The notes below the pieces were generated by a model that worked only from the letters and a program-made list of their open reading frames with translations, had not been told where the DNA came from and searched no databases. This document shows, piece by piece, positions 7,269 to 18,285 of a stretch of DNA of 56,385 nt. Source of the DNA: Bifidobacterium miconis (lineage in GTDB: Bacteria > Actinomycetota > Actinomycetes > Actinomycetales > Bifidobacteriaceae). The stretch spans positions 1-56,385 of the forward strand of contig NZ_JAHBBH010000019.1 of assembly GCF_019331735.1 (NCBI RefSeq), in the 5' to 3' direction. The translations under genes were made by a program, and so were the position numbers. Each line of letters begins with the position of its first letter. The first letter of the stretch is position 1.

Positions 7269-8041
7269 AGGCCCACCGCCTTCGACAGGGAGCGGACCTC
7301 GGTCTGCGACAGCACACGGTAGGATCCGGGCTTGATCTCGCCGAGCTTGATCGGGCCGATCTGCGTGCGCACGAGGCGCTTGACCGGGAAGCCGATCGAG
7401 CCGAAGATGCGGCGCACGATGCGGTTCTTGCCCGAATGCAGCACGACCTTGACGATCGTGGTGTCGCGGTTCGAATCGATGATCGCGCAGTGGTCGAGCT
7501 TGATCCAGCCGTCGTCGAGCTGCACGCCGGTGGTGACGAGACGACGGCACACCGTGCCGCTGATCTTGCCTTCGAGCGTGGCGATGTAGGTCTTTTCGAC
7601 CTCGTACTTGGGGTGCATGACGTGCTGGCTGAGTTCGCCGTCGTTCGTCATGAGGATGAGGCCTTCCGAATCGTAGTCCAGTCGGCCCATGTGGAAGATG
7701 CGCTCGTACTTGTCTCCGACGATGTCGCGCAGCGTGTAGCGGCCCTTCGGGTCCTCCATCGCGCTGAGCACGCGCTTGGGCTTGTTGAGCGCCAGCGTGA
7801 CGTGATTCGGGTTGATGCGCACGCGCGATCCGTCGACGCGCACCTGCTGGTGTTCGAGATCGACGCGGGTGCCGAGTTCGGTGACCAGCTCGCCGTCGAC
7901 TTCGACCCGACCGTCGGTGATCATCTCCTCGCATTTGCGGCGGGAGCCGAATCCGGCCTGCGCAAGGATTTTCTGCAGGCGGACGGCGTTGCGATCATCA
8001 TGGATATGCGCCTTCTCGGCGCGGGAATATGCGTTTGGCAT
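7265..8041 (-). CDS. rluB: Ribosomal large-subunit pseudouridine synthase, RluB/RsuA family
   Basis: This 258-residue enzyme converts uridine to pseudouridine in rRNA. An S4 RNA-binding domain covers about residues 20-66 ([21 protein letters not shown] is typical). The catalytic domain carries [10 protein letters not shown], with Asp122 as the expected catalytic residue, followed by KTY and the KNRIVRR motif. It overlaps the cmk-der start by four bases and likely heads that operon. RluB of 23S rRNA is the best guess; the sequence alone does not exclude other RsuA-family targets. Confidence 0.92.
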   Translation of the reverse strand: MPNAYSRAEKAHIHDDRNAVRLQKILAQAGFGSRRKCEEMITDGRVEVDGELVTELGTRVDLEHQQVRVDGSRVRINPNHVTLALNKPKRVLSAMEDPKGRYTLRDIVGDKYERIFHMGRLDYDSEGLILMTNDGELSQHVMHPKYEVEKTYIATLEGKISGTVCRRLVTTGVQLDDGWIKLDHCAIIDSNRDTTIVKVVLHSGKNRIVRRIFGSIGFPVKRLVRTQIGPIKLGEIKPGSYRVLSQTEVRSLSKAVGL

Positions 8042-8102
8042 CGTTCTCCCAACGTGGCCTTGCGTACTTGGTACGCCCGTTACTGATTATTCCTGATGGC
8101 GA

Positions 8103-8130
8103 CATCATGCGAACATCGGGTTGCATGATG
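8103..8130. repeat. Inverted repeat CATCATGC/GCATGATG upstream of rluB
   Basis: CATCATGC at 8103-8110 and GCATGATG at 8123-8130 form a perfect eight-base dyad with a 12-base spacer. It sits in the divergent gap (8042-8315) between rluB and the aquaporin gene. It could be an operator for either gene. Confidence 0.4.
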
Positions 8131-8175
8131 GACATCCATATGATAGCGGCTCCCCTGGTCCGACAGCGACGACGC

Positions 8176-8207
8176 CGTGTTGCGACGATGACGTGTTGCG
8201 ACGATCT
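8176..8207. repeat. Two tandem 16-base repeats upstream of the aquaporin gene
   Basis: CGTGTTGCGACGATGA is followed directly by CGTGTTGCGACGATCT, identical at 14 of 16 positions. The pair lies about 110 bases before the aquaporin start. A possible -10 (TACTAT) follows downstream, so the repeats may be activator sites. Confidence 0.5.
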
Positions 8208-8315
8208 GCGTTCGCGTGCCGTTCCGCTCAGGAGACGGTGCGGACGGTGCTGGTACTATGACATTCGTCCGGCGGGCCCGGCCCGCGACGACGATATCTA
8301 CAGAGGATTGGTATT

Positions 8316-9353
8316 ATGACTGCTTTCGAAGCACAAGACGTGTACGGGGAGTCACCCGCGCAGGATGCCGCGGCCACACGGCCCGACGAAACCGCCGGAA
8401 CCGCGGCCGAGGCCTCGCGGCCCGCGACGACGCCGCTGGTCGTGCGAACGCTGGCCGAACTGGCAGGATCGTTCCTGGTCTGCTTCGCGATCTATGCGAT
8501 CAGCTCGTTCGGCACGTCGATCTACGGGGCGAACATGGCGTTCGTGACCGTGGCAACGGCGCTGGCGTACGCGGGCGTGACGACGCTGCTGGCGGGCGTG
8601 TCCGACGTGCAGCTGAATCCGGCGGTGACGATTGCCTCGGTGCTGGTATCGCGCACGGCCGCGATCGACGCCGTCGCGTACGTCGTGGCGCAGCTCGTCG
8701 GCGCGATCGGCGCGGGCGCGCTGCTGCGGTTCCTGCTGCCGACGTCGAGCTCGATCGCCGAGAAGGTGTGGCTGACTCCGGCCGTCAACGGCTATGCGGA
8801 AGGTTCGGTGTCCTATTCGACGGTGAATTCCGTGGGCATCAGCTTCGGCGTCACCATGGCCATCGTCGTCGAAGTGGTCGCCTCGCTGATCATCGTCGGC
8901 ACCGCGATGCGCCGCTTCTCGGACGACGCCTCCCAAGGCCGGTTCGGCGCCCGCGCGACCGCTCTCGGCGTCGCCTACGGCGTCGGCGCGGCGATCTGCT
9001 ATCCGATCACCGGCGCGTCCCTGAACCCGGCCCGCGCCACCGGCATCGCCCTGTTCGCGCAGGGGCAAGGCCTGACCACCGAGCCGCTGGGCCAGTTGTG
9101 GGTGTTCTGGGTGTGCCCGGTGCTGGCCGCCGCGGTGGTGGCCCTGGTCATGATCGCCTCCCAGATGGCTCAGTCGGCCAAGCATGAGAAAGCGGCCGCG
9201 CCGGACAGCGACGCGACCGCGGAAACGGCGGAAACAGCGGAATCCGCTGACGAAGCCGATGCGGAGCAGTCAGGACAGCATGCGTATGGCGAGGTAGCTG
9301 ACGAGCAGTCCGACGCCCAGGGCAATGCCGACGAAGGAATCGAACGCCACTGA
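8316..9353 (+). CDS. Aquaporin / MIP family channel
   Basis: This is a 345-residue channel for water or small neutral solutes. Six membrane helices span about residues 41-285, with both hallmark motifs: LNPAVT (NPA at 101-103) and SLNPAR (NPA at 237-239). The Arg after the second NPA is present. The N-terminal 40 residues and the C-terminal 60 are long, acidic and Ala-rich, unusual for compact AqpZ/GlpF proteins. Start ATG 8316 follows AGAGGA. The last 84 bases overlap, tail to tail, the DUF3017 gene on the other strand. Substrate (water or glycerol) cannot be told from this reading. Confidence 0.88.
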   Translation: MTAFEAQDVYGESPAQDAAATRPDETAGTAAEASRPATTPLVVRTLAELAGSFLVCFAIYAISSFGTSIYGANMAFVTVATALAYAGVTTLLAGVSDVQLNPAVTIASVLVSRTAAIDAVAYVVAQLVGAIGAGALLRFLLPTSSSIAEKVWLTPAVNGYAEGSVSYSTVNSVGISFGVTMAIVVEVVASLIIVGTAMRRFSDDASQGRFGARATALGVAYGVGAAICYPITGASLNPARATGIALFAQGQGLTTEPLGQLWVFWVCPVLAAAVVALVMIASQMAQSAKHEKAAAPDSDATAETAETAESADEADAEQSGQHAYGEVADEQSDAQGNADEGIERH

Positions 9354-9554
9354 GCGCACTTTCCATGGGCTGCGTTCGCGCATGATAAGCCGCAGCAGCC
9401 CGGTGACGATGGCCGCAACCGAGATGATCACGGTTGCGGCCATCGTGTATCCGAGGGCGGCGACGATCACGGACACCGCCACAACACCGCCGACGAGCCA
9501 TTCGAACCACGGCTTGCCTTCATGGGCTTCGGAGACGAATGGATGATCATGCAT
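9270..9554 (-). CDS. DUF3017-family small membrane protein
   Basis: This is 94 residues with three hydrophobic helices (about 19-38, 40-57 and 74-92). The pattern PWFEWLVGG followed by an LRLIMRER loop fits the actinobacterial DUF3017 family. It starts at ATG 9554 after GAAAGGCGG, 56 bases after purH, and is the last gene of the purH side of the operon. Its role is unknown. The 3' part lies antisense to the tail of the aquaporin gene, so the two coding regions share 84 base pairs. Confidence 0.8.
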   Translation of the reverse strand: MHDHPFVSEAHEGKPWFEWLVGGVVAVSVIVAALGYTMAATVIISVAAIVTGLLRLIMRERSPWKVRSVAFDSFVGIALGVGLLVSYLAIRMLS

Positions 9555-9610
9555 GTGCGCCGCCTTTCTCGGATACTCAGATAACTCGGATGGAATGCCC
9601 GGATTCCCGA

Positions 9611-11242
9611 TCAGTGGAAGAAATGACGGGTGCCGGTCAGATACATGGTCACGCCGGCCTGCTTCGCGGCCTCGATGACCTCCTCGTCGCGGATGGAGCC
9701 GCCGGGCTGGACGATCGCCTTCACGCCGGCCTTGATGAGGATCTCGGCGCCGTCGGCGAACGGGAAGAACGCATCGGACGCGGCCACGGAGCCGGACGCG
9801 CGATCCGCGCCGTCCGCCAGCGTGTTGGCGCGTTCGACCGCGAGATTGCAGGAGTCGACGCGGTTGACCTGCCCCATGCCGATGCCGACGGTCGCCTGAT
9901 CGTGCGCAAGCAGGATGGCGTTCGACTTGACGCAGCGGATGGCGCGCCACGCGAACAGCAGGTCGTTGAGCGTGTCGGCGTCCGCCGGCTCGCCGGACAC
10001 AAGCTTCCAGCCGTTCGGATCGTCGCCGGGCGCGTCGATGAGGTCGGTGGTCTGCACGAGCAGGCCGCCGTCGATCTGGCGGAACTGCTCATGGCCCTTC
10101 GGCGGTTCGGCCACCTTGAGGATGCGCAGGTTCTTCTTCTTGGTCTGCAGCAGCTCGAGCGCCTCGGGATCGTAGGCGGGGGCCACGATGACCTCGGTGA
10201 AGATCGGACGCACGCTTTCCGCCATTTCGAGGGTGACGGTGGTGTTGCAGGCGATCACGCCGCCGTACGCGCTCATCGGATCGCAGGCGTGCGCCTTCTT
10301 GTGCGCTTCGGCCGCGGTCGCGCCGATGGCCAGACCGCACGGATTGTTGTGCTTGACGACGGCGACGGCGATCTGCGGGGCGAAGTCCCACACGGCCCGC
10401 CACGCGGCGTCGGCGTCCACGTAGTTGTTGTAGCTCATCGGCTTGCCGCCGAGCTGCTCGGCGTGGGCGAATCCGTCGCGGTGCAGCGGGTCGATGTACA
10501 GCGCGGCCTGCTGATGCGGGTTTTCGCCGTAGCGCAGCACGTGCGCGCGATCCCATGTGCGGGTGAACGCGGCCGGGAACTTGGCGTCGTCGACCGGGGC
10601 GTTCAGATCGTCGTGCTCGGTTTCGTCGACGGTGTCGGGCTTCGGCCAGTGCTTCGACGTCCATTCGTTGATCGTCGCATCGTAGGCGGCGGTGTGGGCG
10701 AACGCCTTGGCGGCGAGCCAGCGGCGTTCCGCGAGATCGAAGCCGCGGCCGTCGGCCACGCGTTCGGCGACCAGCTTGTAGTCGGCCGGATCGGTGACGA
10801 TGGCGACGGTGGCGCTGTTCTTGGCCGCGCCGCGGACCATGGACGGGCCGCCGATGTCGATCTTTTCGATCGTGGCCGCCTCGTCGGCACCGGAACGCAC
10901 GGTGTCCGCAAACGGATAGAGGTTGACGACCACCAGATCGAACGGCTTGATGCCGAGCTCTTCGAGCTGCGCGACGTGGTCGGGGTTGGTCATGTCGGCG
11001 AGGATGCCCGCATGGATGTGCGGATCCAGCGTCTTGACGCGGCCATCAAGGCTTTCCGGAAAGCCGGTGACCTGAGAGACCTCGGTCACGTTCACGCCGA
11101 GCTCGGCGAGCTTCTTCGCCGTGGATCCGGTGGATACCACTTCGACGCCGGCCTTGATGAAGGCTTGGGCGAGAACCTCGATGCCCTCCTTATGAAAGAC
11201 GGATACCAGCGCCCGTCGTATTGGTCGGTTCGTGTTCGTCAT
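9611..11242 (-). CDS. purH: Bifunctional AICAR transformylase / IMP cyclohydrolase
   Basis: The enzyme performs the last two steps of de novo IMP synthesis, formylating AICAR and closing the ring. It is 543 residues, typical for the family. The N-terminal MGS-like cyclohydrolase domain begins [17 protein letters not shown], and the C-terminal transformylase contains YGENPHQ and VKHNNPCG motifs. ATG 11242 has a strong AAGGAGG site. The gene start lies inside the last 53 bases of the upstream membrane-protein gene, in a different frame, so the two are probably co-translated. Confidence 0.97.
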   Translation of the reverse strand: MTNTNRPIRRALVSVFHKEGIEVLAQAFIKAGVEVVSTGSTAKKLAELGVNVTEVSQVTGFPESLDGRVKTLDPHIHAGILADMTNPDHVAQLEELGIKPFDLVVVNLYPFADTVRSGADEAATIEKIDIGGPSMVRGAAKNSATVAIVTDPADYKLVAERVADGRGFDLAERRWLAAKAFAHTAAYDATINEWTSKHWPKPDTVDETEHDDLNAPVDDAKFPAAFTRTWDRAHVLRYGENPHQQAALYIDPLHRDGFAHAEQLGGKPMSYNNYVDADAAWRAVWDFAPQIAVAVVKHNNPCGLAIGATAAEAHKKAHACDPMSAYGGVIACNTTVTLEMAESVRPIFTEVIVAPAYDPEALELLQTKKKNLRILKVAEPPKGHEQFRQIDGGLLVQTTDLIDAPGDDPNGWKLVSGEPADADTLNDLLFAWRAIRCVKSNAILLAHDQATVGIGMGQVNRVDSCNLAVERANTLADGADRASGSVAASDAFFPFADGAEILIKAGVKAIVQPGGSIRDEEVIEAAKQAGVTMYLTGTRHFFH

Positions 11243-12575
11243 CCTGTTCCTCCTTGGTTGCGGTTTCCTGTTGTCGCCCGGTTGCGGGCACGTCTTCTGC
11301 TGCCGCGGTGCTGTCCGCCGTCGCGCCGACCGCGGATGAGCCGCGCCCGCGAACCCGTCGTGAGGCCCAGCGTATCCCGAAAACGGCCGCGACGCCAACC
11401 AGCGACAGCAGCCATGCGGCGAGCAGTCCCAGCGCGGTGGGCCTGCCGACCGATTGCGTGGACTGGACGACATCGACGCCCATGCTGGCGAGCCGCTCCT
11501 TGCCGAGCCCACCGTTCGAAACGACGAACAGCAGCGACGACGAAATCGACAGCAGGGCGCAGGTCAGGCAGAAGCCTCCGGCCGGATAGGCGAACGACAT
11601 GACCAGTTCGGCGTCGGGCTGGCTTGTCTCCCCGCCAATGCGCATGGCGAACGCCTTCTTCGACCACATCGCCGCCAATCCGGCGACAAGACCGCACAGC
11701 AGCGGAATGGAGACGAGCGCGACGCGAACCGTCTGGTCCTCGACCGGTTCGGGGAATATGCCGAATACCGGAATGGACGGCAATGCGGTGGACTGTCCGA
11801 TCCACAGGGTGAACGAGCCGAGGTCGCCGATGGAAAACCCTGCGCCGAACAGCCAGGAAACGGCCCAGATGCACAGATTCGGCAGCCACGCCACGCAGGC
11901 GACGGTGGTCAGGATACGCGAACCGGTTCCCATCGCCAGCAATTCGAACAGCTTGGCCACGGCGGCATGATTGCGTACCGCCCAGACGATCACGGTGATC
12001 AGTCCGAACGAGAGATATCCCAGCATCAGCGACGCGGCCGTCATGACTCCGGTTCGAATCGTCGTGCGCAAACGGTCGGCGACCGAATCCCTAAGCCATT
12101 GCACGACACGCGCGACGGTCATCGATACCGGCAACGCGGCCAGCAGATATCCGATGGAGAACACCAGACAGCCCTTGGCCAGCGTCACCAGCAGATCGTC
12201 GTGCAGCTCCACGTCCGTGCCGCCTCGGAACAAGCCGTCAAGCAGCAGCCAGACGACGAGCCCGCCCGCATAGCCCGGCGCGTCGCAGGACATTCGCTGC
12301 GCGAAGGCGCGCACCAACGCGATCAGCAGGACGGTGAGCAGTAACGGCACCAGCGTGAGCTGGACCGGCCCGACGGTGAAGCCGGATCCTTGGCTGAGCA
12401 ACACGACGGCCGCCGTCAGCGACAGGGCATGGGCGGACAGATTGTCGCCGCCCTCCTCCATGGAAATGACCAGAAGCATGAGGGCTATGAAGCAGCCGAG
12501 GGCGATGGCGAATACCGCCATCGCCGCAGCGGCGGCCCCTGCACCTTTGAACAGGGATTTCAGGTGTGCGATCAT
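11190..12575 (-). CDS. DUF6350 / PerM-like cell-division membrane protein
   Basis: The 461-residue protein has a string of about ten to eleven hydrophobic helices from residue 12 to about 420, then a charged, Gln/Glu-rich cytosolic tail. Similar proteins between sucD and the purine genes in actinobacteria belong to DUF6350, which includes mycobacterial PerM, a cell-division membrane factor. The start ATG 12575 overlaps the sucD stop as ATGA. The 3' end overlaps purH by 53 bases. The family call rests on topology and conserved gene order; the function in this organism is inference. Confidence 0.75.
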   Translation of the reverse strand: MIAHLKSLFKGAGAAAAAMAVFAIALGCFIALMLLVISMEEGGDNLSAHALSLTAAVVLLSQGSGFTVGPVQLTLVPLLLTVLLIALVRAFAQRMSCDAPGYAGGLVVWLLLDGLFRGGTDVELHDDLLVTLAKGCLVFSIGYLLAALPVSMTVARVVQWLRDSVADRLRTTIRTGVMTAASLMLGYLSFGLITVIVWAVRNHAAVAKLFELLAMGTGSRILTTVACVAWLPNLCIWAVSWLFGAGFSIGDLGSFTLWIGQSTALPSIPVFGIFPEPVEDQTVRVALVSIPLLCGLVAGLAAMWSKKAFAMRIGGETSQPDAELVMSFAYPAGGFCLTCALLSISSSLLFVVSNGGLGKERLASMGVDVVQSTQSVGRPTALGLLAAWLLSLVGVAAVFGIRWASRRVRGRGSSAVGATADSTAAAEDVPATGRQQETATKEEQDDEHEPTNTTGAGIRLS

Positions 12576-13501
12576 ATCAGCGAGTGTTCGGCAAGCACCT
12601 CGCGCATGATGTCGGCGGTTTGCCCCGGGGTCTTGCCGACGCGAATGCCGACGGCCTCCAAGGCTTCCTTCTTGTCCTTCGCGGTGCCCTTGCCGCCGGA
12701 GACGATGGCGCCGGCATGGCCCATCTGCTTGCCTTCGGGCGCCGTAAAACCGGCGATGTAGGCGACAACGGGCTTGGTCATGTGCGCGGCCGCCCACTGC
12801 GCGGCGTCCTGCTCGGCGGTACCGCCGATTTCGCCGATCATGACGACGGCCTTGGTCGCGTCATCGGCTTCGAACGCCTGCAGCGCCTCAAGCAGCGTGG
12901 TGCCGACGATCGGGTCGCCGCCGGCGCCGAGGCATGCGGTGAAGCCGATGTCGGACAGCTCGCCCATCAGCTGGTAGGTGAGCGTGCCGGACTTGGACAC
13001 GAGGCCGAGCGGGCCGCGGGAGACGATGCCGTCGGGGATGATGCCGAGGTTCACGCCGTGGGATTCGGGCGTGGACGGCAAGGTCATGAGGCCCGGGCAG
13101 TTCGGTCCGACGATGCGCACGCCCTTGCGCAGGGCAAGCTCGACGAAGTAGGCGCTGTCGGCCACCGGAATGCCTTCGGTGATGACGACGATGAGCTCGA
13201 TGCCCGCTTCGACGGCCTCGACGACGGCGCCCTTGGCGAACTTCGGCGGTACGAACACGACGCTGGCCTTGGCGCCGGTCTTCTCACGCGCCTCGGCGCA
13301 CGTGGCGAACACCGGAACGTGGGCGTCGGAGCCGTCCACGTTCGCTCCCGGAAAGTCGATGACCGTGCCGGCCTTGCGGGGATTGGTGCCGCCGACGATG
13401 TTGGTGCCGGCCTTGAGCATGCGGGCGGTATGGGTCATGCCCTGATGGCCGGTCATGCCCTGAACGATGACCGGTGCCCCATCTTCGATGAACAGTGCCA
13501 T
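12572..13501 (-). CDS. sucD: Succinate-CoA ligase alpha subunit
   Basis: This is the CoA-binding subunit that, with SucC, interconverts succinyl-CoA and succinate with nucleotide triphosphate formation. It has 309 residues. A Rossmann-type CoA domain opens the protein ([11 protein letters not shown] at 11-21), and the phosphorylated active-site histidine lies in [10 protein letters not shown] (His262). The start codon shares one base with the sucC stop (TGATG), indicating tight coupling. In an organism with an incomplete citric-acid cycle its main job may be supplying succinyl-CoA for biosynthesis. Confidence 0.96.
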   Translation of the reverse strand: MALFIEDGAPVIVQGMTGHQGMTHTARMLKAGTNIVGGTNPRKAGTVIDFPGANVDGSDAHVPVFATCAEAREKTGAKASVVFVPPKFAKGAVVEAVEAGIELIVVITEGIPVADSAYFVELALRKGVRIVGPNCPGLMTLPSTPESHGVNLGIIPDGIVSRGPLGLVSKSGTLTYQLMGELSDIGFTACLGAGGDPIVGTTLLEALQAFEADDATKAVVMIGEIGGTAEQDAAQWAAAHMTKPVVAYIAGFTAPEGKQMGHAGAIVSGGKGTAKDKKEALEAVGIRVGKTPGQTADIMREVLAEHSLI

Positions 13502-14694
13502 CAGTTGTTCTCCTTTGCGTCCGCGGCGAAGCGGGCCGCCAGTTGCGCCGCTTCCTCCATGGTCTTGGCAACGTGCAGGTTCGGGTTTTCCGCCTGCGCG
13601 AGGATGCTCAGGCCTTCGGCCGCGGCATTGCCGTCAAAGCGCACGACGATCGGCTTGGCGGCGTTGAGTTTGGTCAAGGCCTCGAGAATGCCGTTGGCGA
13701 CCTGCTCGCAGGAGGTGATGCCGCCGTACACGTTGACGAACACCGATTCGACCTGCGGATCGGACAGCACGATTTCGAGGCTGTCGCACATCACGGCCGC
13801 GGACGCGCCGCCGCCGATGTCGAGGAAGTTGGCGGGCTTGATGCCGGTGCCCTGTTCCTCGCCGGCGCCGGAGACGGCGTCGAGGGAGCTCATCACCAGA
13901 CCGGCGCCGTTGCCGATCACGCCGACCTCGCCATGCAGGTGCACGTAGTGCAGGCCGTGTTCACGGGCCCTGGTCTCATACGGATCGGCTTCGACGCTGT
14001 CGGCGAAGCGCGTCCACCCGTCGTGGCGGAAGGCGGCGTTGTCGTCCAGCGAGATCTTGGCGTCAAGCGCGCACAGCGACTTGGAGGATTCGTCGTCTGG
14101 ATCGCCGATCTTGGCGAGCGGGTTGATCTCCACGAGCGTGGCGTCGTTCTCCTTGAAGCAGCGCCACATCTTGAGCAGGATGTCGGCCGCCTGATGCACG
14201 TCCGCATGGTAGAAACCGATGCTGTTGGCCATCTCTACGGCGGCGGCCTCGTCGAAGTCGCCAAGCGCATCGATGTGCAGGCGCTTGACCGCTTCGGGAT
14301 GCTCGCGGGCGATTTCCTCGACCTCAGTGCCGCCGTTGGCGGTGGCCAGCACATCGTAGTCGCGGGACGTGCGGTCCACGGAGATGGACACGTAGTACTC
14401 ATGGAGGATGTTCTTGGCCTCGGCGACCAGCACGCCGTTGACCTTATGGCCGTGGATGGTCATCGGCAGGATGCTCTCGGCCAGCAGAATGGCCTCGTCC
14501 CGGTTATGGGCGAGCTTGACGCCGCCAGCCTGTCCGCGATGGCCGATCTTCACCTGCGCCTTGATCACGCACGGGTAGCCGAGCTTGTCGGCCGCTTCGG
14601 CGACCTCATGCGAGTTTTGGGCGAAAATCGCCTTCGGTTCGGGGATGTTCTGCTCTTCGAGCAGCTCCCTGGCCTGATACTCATACAGATCCAT
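13501..14694 (-). CDS. sucC: Succinate-CoA ligase beta subunit
   Basis: This 397-residue subunit has an ATP-grasp fold at its N-terminus ([18 protein letters not shown] is the typical opening) and a ligase domain ending near residue 390. IEINPL-type residues appear as [10 protein letters not shown]. It binds the nucleotide and succinate and pairs with the SucD subunit encoded immediately after. It is preceded by apt, 54 bases away, within the long yebC-to-purH transcription direction. Confidence 0.96.
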   Translation of the reverse strand: MDLYEYQARELLEEQNIPEPKAIFAQNSHEVAEAADKLGYPCVIKAQVKIGHRGQAGGVKLAHNRDEAILLAESILPMTIHGHKVNGVLVAEAKNILHEYYVSISVDRTSRDYDVLATANGGTEVEEIAREHPEAVKRLHIDALGDFDEAAAVEMANSIGFYHADVHQAADILLKMWRCFKENDATLVEINPLAKIGDPDDESSKSLCALDAKISLDDNAAFRHDGWTRFADSVEADPYETRAREHGLHYVHLHGEVGVIGNGAGLVMSSLDAVSGAGEEQGTGIKPANFLDIGGGASAAVMCDSLEIVLSDPQVESVFVNVYGGITSCEQVANGILEALTKLNAAKPIVVRFDGNAAAEGLSILAQAENPNLHVAKTMEEAAQLAARFAADAKENN

Positions 14695-14748
14695 GGTATG
14701 CGTTTCCTATCCTCTTAACGACCGTGTGATGCGGGTCCGGCAAGCCGC

Positions 14749-15330
14749 TCAGGCCGGCATGGTGACCAGCGTGCTGCTGGGAACGTCTCCGAGCGGTTCA
14801 AGACCGTTGAGGCCAACGAGCTCCATCACGAAGCTGAAGCCGGCGACCTCGCCGCCGGCGCGACGAATGAGGTCGGCCGCGGCCTTGGCCGTGCCGCCCG
14901 TGGCGATCAGGTCGTCGACGATGAGCACGCGCTCTCCCGGCTGGACCATATTCGCTTCGATTTCGATGCTGGCGGTGCCGTATTCGAGATCATACGATTC
15001 GCCGATGGTTTCCGGGGGCAGTTTGCCCGCTTTGCGGACCGCGATGAACCCTTTGCCGAGACGAGCCGCCAGCGCGGGGCCGAACAGGAATCCACGCGCC
15101 TCCAGTCCTGCGATGGCGTCGAACGAATCGGCGGGAACCGGCAGCGCCGCTTCGAGCGCGTCGAGCATCAGTCCCAGCGCCTTCGGGTCGGCGAGTACCG
15201 GCATGAAGTCGCGGAAGTTGATGCCTTCCTTGGGGAAGCCCCGTACCGAACGGATGCGGGAGATGAGATATTCCGCGTTGTCCTGACCGATTTCGGCCAG
15301 ACGGGCGATGGTGATATCGGATTGCGACAT
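14749..15330 (-). CDS. apt: Adenine phosphoribosyltransferase
   Basis: Apt salvages adenine to AMP using PRPP. The 193-residue protein has the PRPP-binding signature VLIVDDLIATGGTA at about 135-148 and the usual opening IRSVRGFPKEGINFRD. It follows yajC after 78 bases. In many actinobacteria secD and secF lie between yajC and apt; here they are absent from this position. Confidence 0.96.
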   Translation of the reverse strand: MSQSDITIARLAEIGQDNAEYLISRIRSVRGFPKEGINFRDFMPVLADPKALGLMLDALEAALPVPADSFDAIAGLEARGFLFGPALAARLGKGFIAVRKAGKLPPETIGESYDLEYGTASIEIEANMVQPGERVLIVDDLIATGGTAKAAADLIRRAGGEVAGFSFVMELVGLNGLEPLGDVPSSTLVTMPA

Positions 15331-15408
15331 GGTCTGCGCCTGCCTTACGTGAAGGATGGTTCGTAGCGAAAAACTCTGGGGATGGCCGATGACTGCCTGC
15401 GGTGAGGA

Positions 15409-15852
15409 TTACTTGGCGTCGTGCTGCGACTCGTCGGACGCGCCGGTCTGGTCGGGCTGATCGAGGGTACCGTCCGCGACGGCGTCCGCGGCACGGTCCA
15501 CCGGCACCTGCGCCTCGTCGGTCCCGTCCTGCGGCAGCGGATTGCCGTTCTCGTCGACCTCGTCGTCGCTCACGTATGCGGGACGCACGTATTCGCGGCT
15601 GATGGCGTTGAAGCCGAAGCGAAGCTTGGAGCCTTCGGAGTCGATGACGATCTCCTCGTACTGCGCGTCGACGGAGACGACCTTGCCGATCACGCCGCCG
15701 ATGGTGATGATTTCGGTGCCGGGCTGCAGGTTGGCGCGGAAGTCCTGCTTCTCCTGCTGCTGCTTCTTGGCCTTCTTGGACTGCCACCACATGAGGGCGA
15801 TCATGAAGACCAGGAAGACGATCATGATGAGATTCATGGACTCTGCGGGCAA
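15409..15852 (-). CDS. yajC: Preprotein translocase subunit YajC
   Basis: The protein has an N-terminal membrane helix (about residues 6-22, MNLIMIVFLVFMIALMWW), a basic stretch KKAKKQQQEK, and the cytosolic YajC fold (PGTEIITIGGVIGKV). A long acidic tail of about 50 residues follows. I choose the TTG at 15852 because TAGGAG sits seven bases before it; an in-frame ATG five codons later has no such site at the right distance. YajC accompanies the Sec channel and SecDF, but no secDF follows here. The ruvB-yajC neighbourhood is conserved among actinobacteria. Confidence 0.88.
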   Translation of the reverse strand: MPAESMNLIMIVFLVFMIALMWWQSKKAKKQQQEKQDFRANLQPGTEIITIGGVIGKVVSVDAQYEEIVIDSEGSKLRFGFNAISREYVRPAYVSDDEVDENGNPLPQDGTDEAQVPVDRAADAVADGTLDQPDQTGASDESQHDAK

Positions 15853-15929
15853 AACGGTACTCCTAACGGTTATGAACGATGCCGGTGCGGCGCGCGCCGG
15901 CGTTCGGGCGTATGTCCAAAGCCAAAAGT

Positions 15930-16985
<1,056 letters not shown>

Positions 16986-16993
16986 ATTGGCGG

Positions 16994-17617
16994 TCACCTT
17001 CCGCGATCGAGGGAGGTCAGGGCAAACTTGAGCACGCGAGGCACGTCGTCTTCGGACAGCGGCATGTCCACGCCGTTGTCGCGGCATGCGTTCTCGACCG
17101 CGGTCTGCGCGTCGTTCTGCCGCCATCCGAGCGACATCAGTCCCTCCACGACCTGCAGCATGTTGGCGTCTGAGCGCGACGCGCGCGAGGACGAGGCGGA
17201 TCCGGATTCAATGGCGTCGAGGTCAATGGAACCCTTGAGTTCGAGGATGATCTTCTGGGCACCTTTTTTGCCCAGTCCCGGAGCCTTGGCCAGCGCCGTG
17301 GCGTCGCCGTCGGCGACCGCCCGCGCCAGCCGATCCGGCGGCAGCGTGGACAGCAGGGACAGTGCGACTTTGGGCCCGATGCCGCTGACCTTCTGCAACT
17401 GCAGGAACATGCGTTTGGAGGCCGGCGACAGGAAGCCAAACAACGTGATGGAGTCCTGGGAAACGTTCAGCGACGTGTAGACGCGCGTCTCCTGCCCGGC
17501 GTGCAGGGAGGCGAGGTCCGCGGACGGCATGCGCGTCTCGTAGCCGACCCCGGCCACTTCGATCAGGGCGTTGTCGGCGTTCACCTCCGCGACGCGCCCG
17601 TTGAGCATTCCGATCAT
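16994..17617 (-). CDS. ruvA: Holliday junction branch migration protein RuvA
   Basis: RuvA is the tetrameric DNA-binding subunit that docks RuvB on four-way junctions. The protein has 207 residues: an OB domain at the start ([12 protein letters not shown]), helix-hairpin-helix motifs around residues 70-130 ([14 protein letters not shown] and [16 protein letters not shown]), and a C-terminal RuvB-binding domain (ALMSLGW-like [13 protein letters not shown]). It lies between ruvC and ruvB in a single transcription direction. Confidence 0.96.
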   Translation of the reverse strand: MIGMLNGRVAEVNADNALIEVAGVGYETRMPSADLASLHAGQETRVYTSLNVSQDSITLFGFLSPASKRMFLQLQKVSGIGPKVALSLLSTLPPDRLARAVADGDATALAKAPGLGKKGAQKIILELKGSIDLDAIESGSASSSRASRSDANMLQVVEGLMSLGWRQNDAQTAVENACRDNGVDMPLSEDDVPRVLKFALTSLDRGR

Positions 17618-17690
17618 GGCAATCCCCTATCGTTCCACGATATCGAACATCTGTTCGACGAGTCTATACGGAAGACTCGACCAACGCCCG

Positions 17691-18278
17691 TCACATGCCG
17701 CGATCGGCGTTGCGGCGAGAACGTTTCGCGGACCGTTGCGCGGCCTGCGCCCACTGCCTCTGCGCGGGCGTCAGATGCTGTTCGCGCTCCCCTCCCTGCA
17801 ATGCGCCGGCCGGGCGCAGCGCATGGCAGATCGCAATGGCCAGCGCGTCGGCGGCATCTGCCGGCGTCGGGGGTTCGTTGAGTCCGAGAATGCGGGCGAC
17901 CATGCGCTCCATCTGCGGTTTGAGCGCATGACCGTTGCCGGTGATCGCCAGCTTCGATTCGGTCGGCGTGTGCAGGGCCACAGGAATGCCCCGCTGCGCG
18001 GCGGCGAGCATGGCCATGCCGGCGGCCTGCGCGGTGCCGAGCACCGTGTTGCGGTTCTCCTGCGCGAACACGCGCTCGATGGACACCGTGTCGGGAACGA
18101 ACCGGTCCAGCTTGGCTGCCAGCCCGTTGTAGATGGCCAGCAGGCGCAGATCCTGCGACATGTCGGGAGACGAACGGACGACATCGACGTGAACAAAAGA
18201 AAGCCGGCGGTGTGCGCCGGCTTCGATCACGCCGACCCCGCAGCGTGTAAGCCCGGGGTCAACGCCAAGAATGATCAC
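17691..18278 (-). CDS. ruvC: Holliday junction resolvase RuvC
   Basis: RuvC cuts four-way DNA junctions symmetrically. It has 195 residues with the four acidic catalytic residues in expected places: Asp7 in GVDPGL, Glu68 in SIERVF, and Asp141 and Asp144 in DAADALA. The GTG start at 18278 follows AGGAG and lies eight bases past the yebC stop. The C-terminal tail is Arg/Gln-rich and somewhat longer than usual. Confidence 0.95.
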   Translation of the reverse strand: MIILGVDPGLTRCGVGVIEAGAHRRLSFVHVDVVRSSPDMSQDLRLLAIYNGLAAKLDRFVPDTVSIERVFAQENRNTVLGTAQAAGMAMLAAAQRGIPVALHTPTESKLAITGNGHALKPQMERMVARILGLNEPPTPADAADALAIAICHALRPAGALQGGEREQHLTPAQRQWAQAAQRSAKRSRRNADRGM

Positions 18279-18285
18279 GCGAGGA

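Noticed and set aside
4977..7322. Long plus-strand open frame opposite cmk-der
   Set aside because: Arg/His/Asp-rich low-complexity translation typical of antisense frames in high-GC genes; the minus strand has clear kinase and GTPase motifs.
9555..9950. N-terminal extension of the DUF3017 protein into the purH region
   Set aside because: ATG 9554 has a good ribosome site and the upstream translation is Arg-rich shadow of purH.
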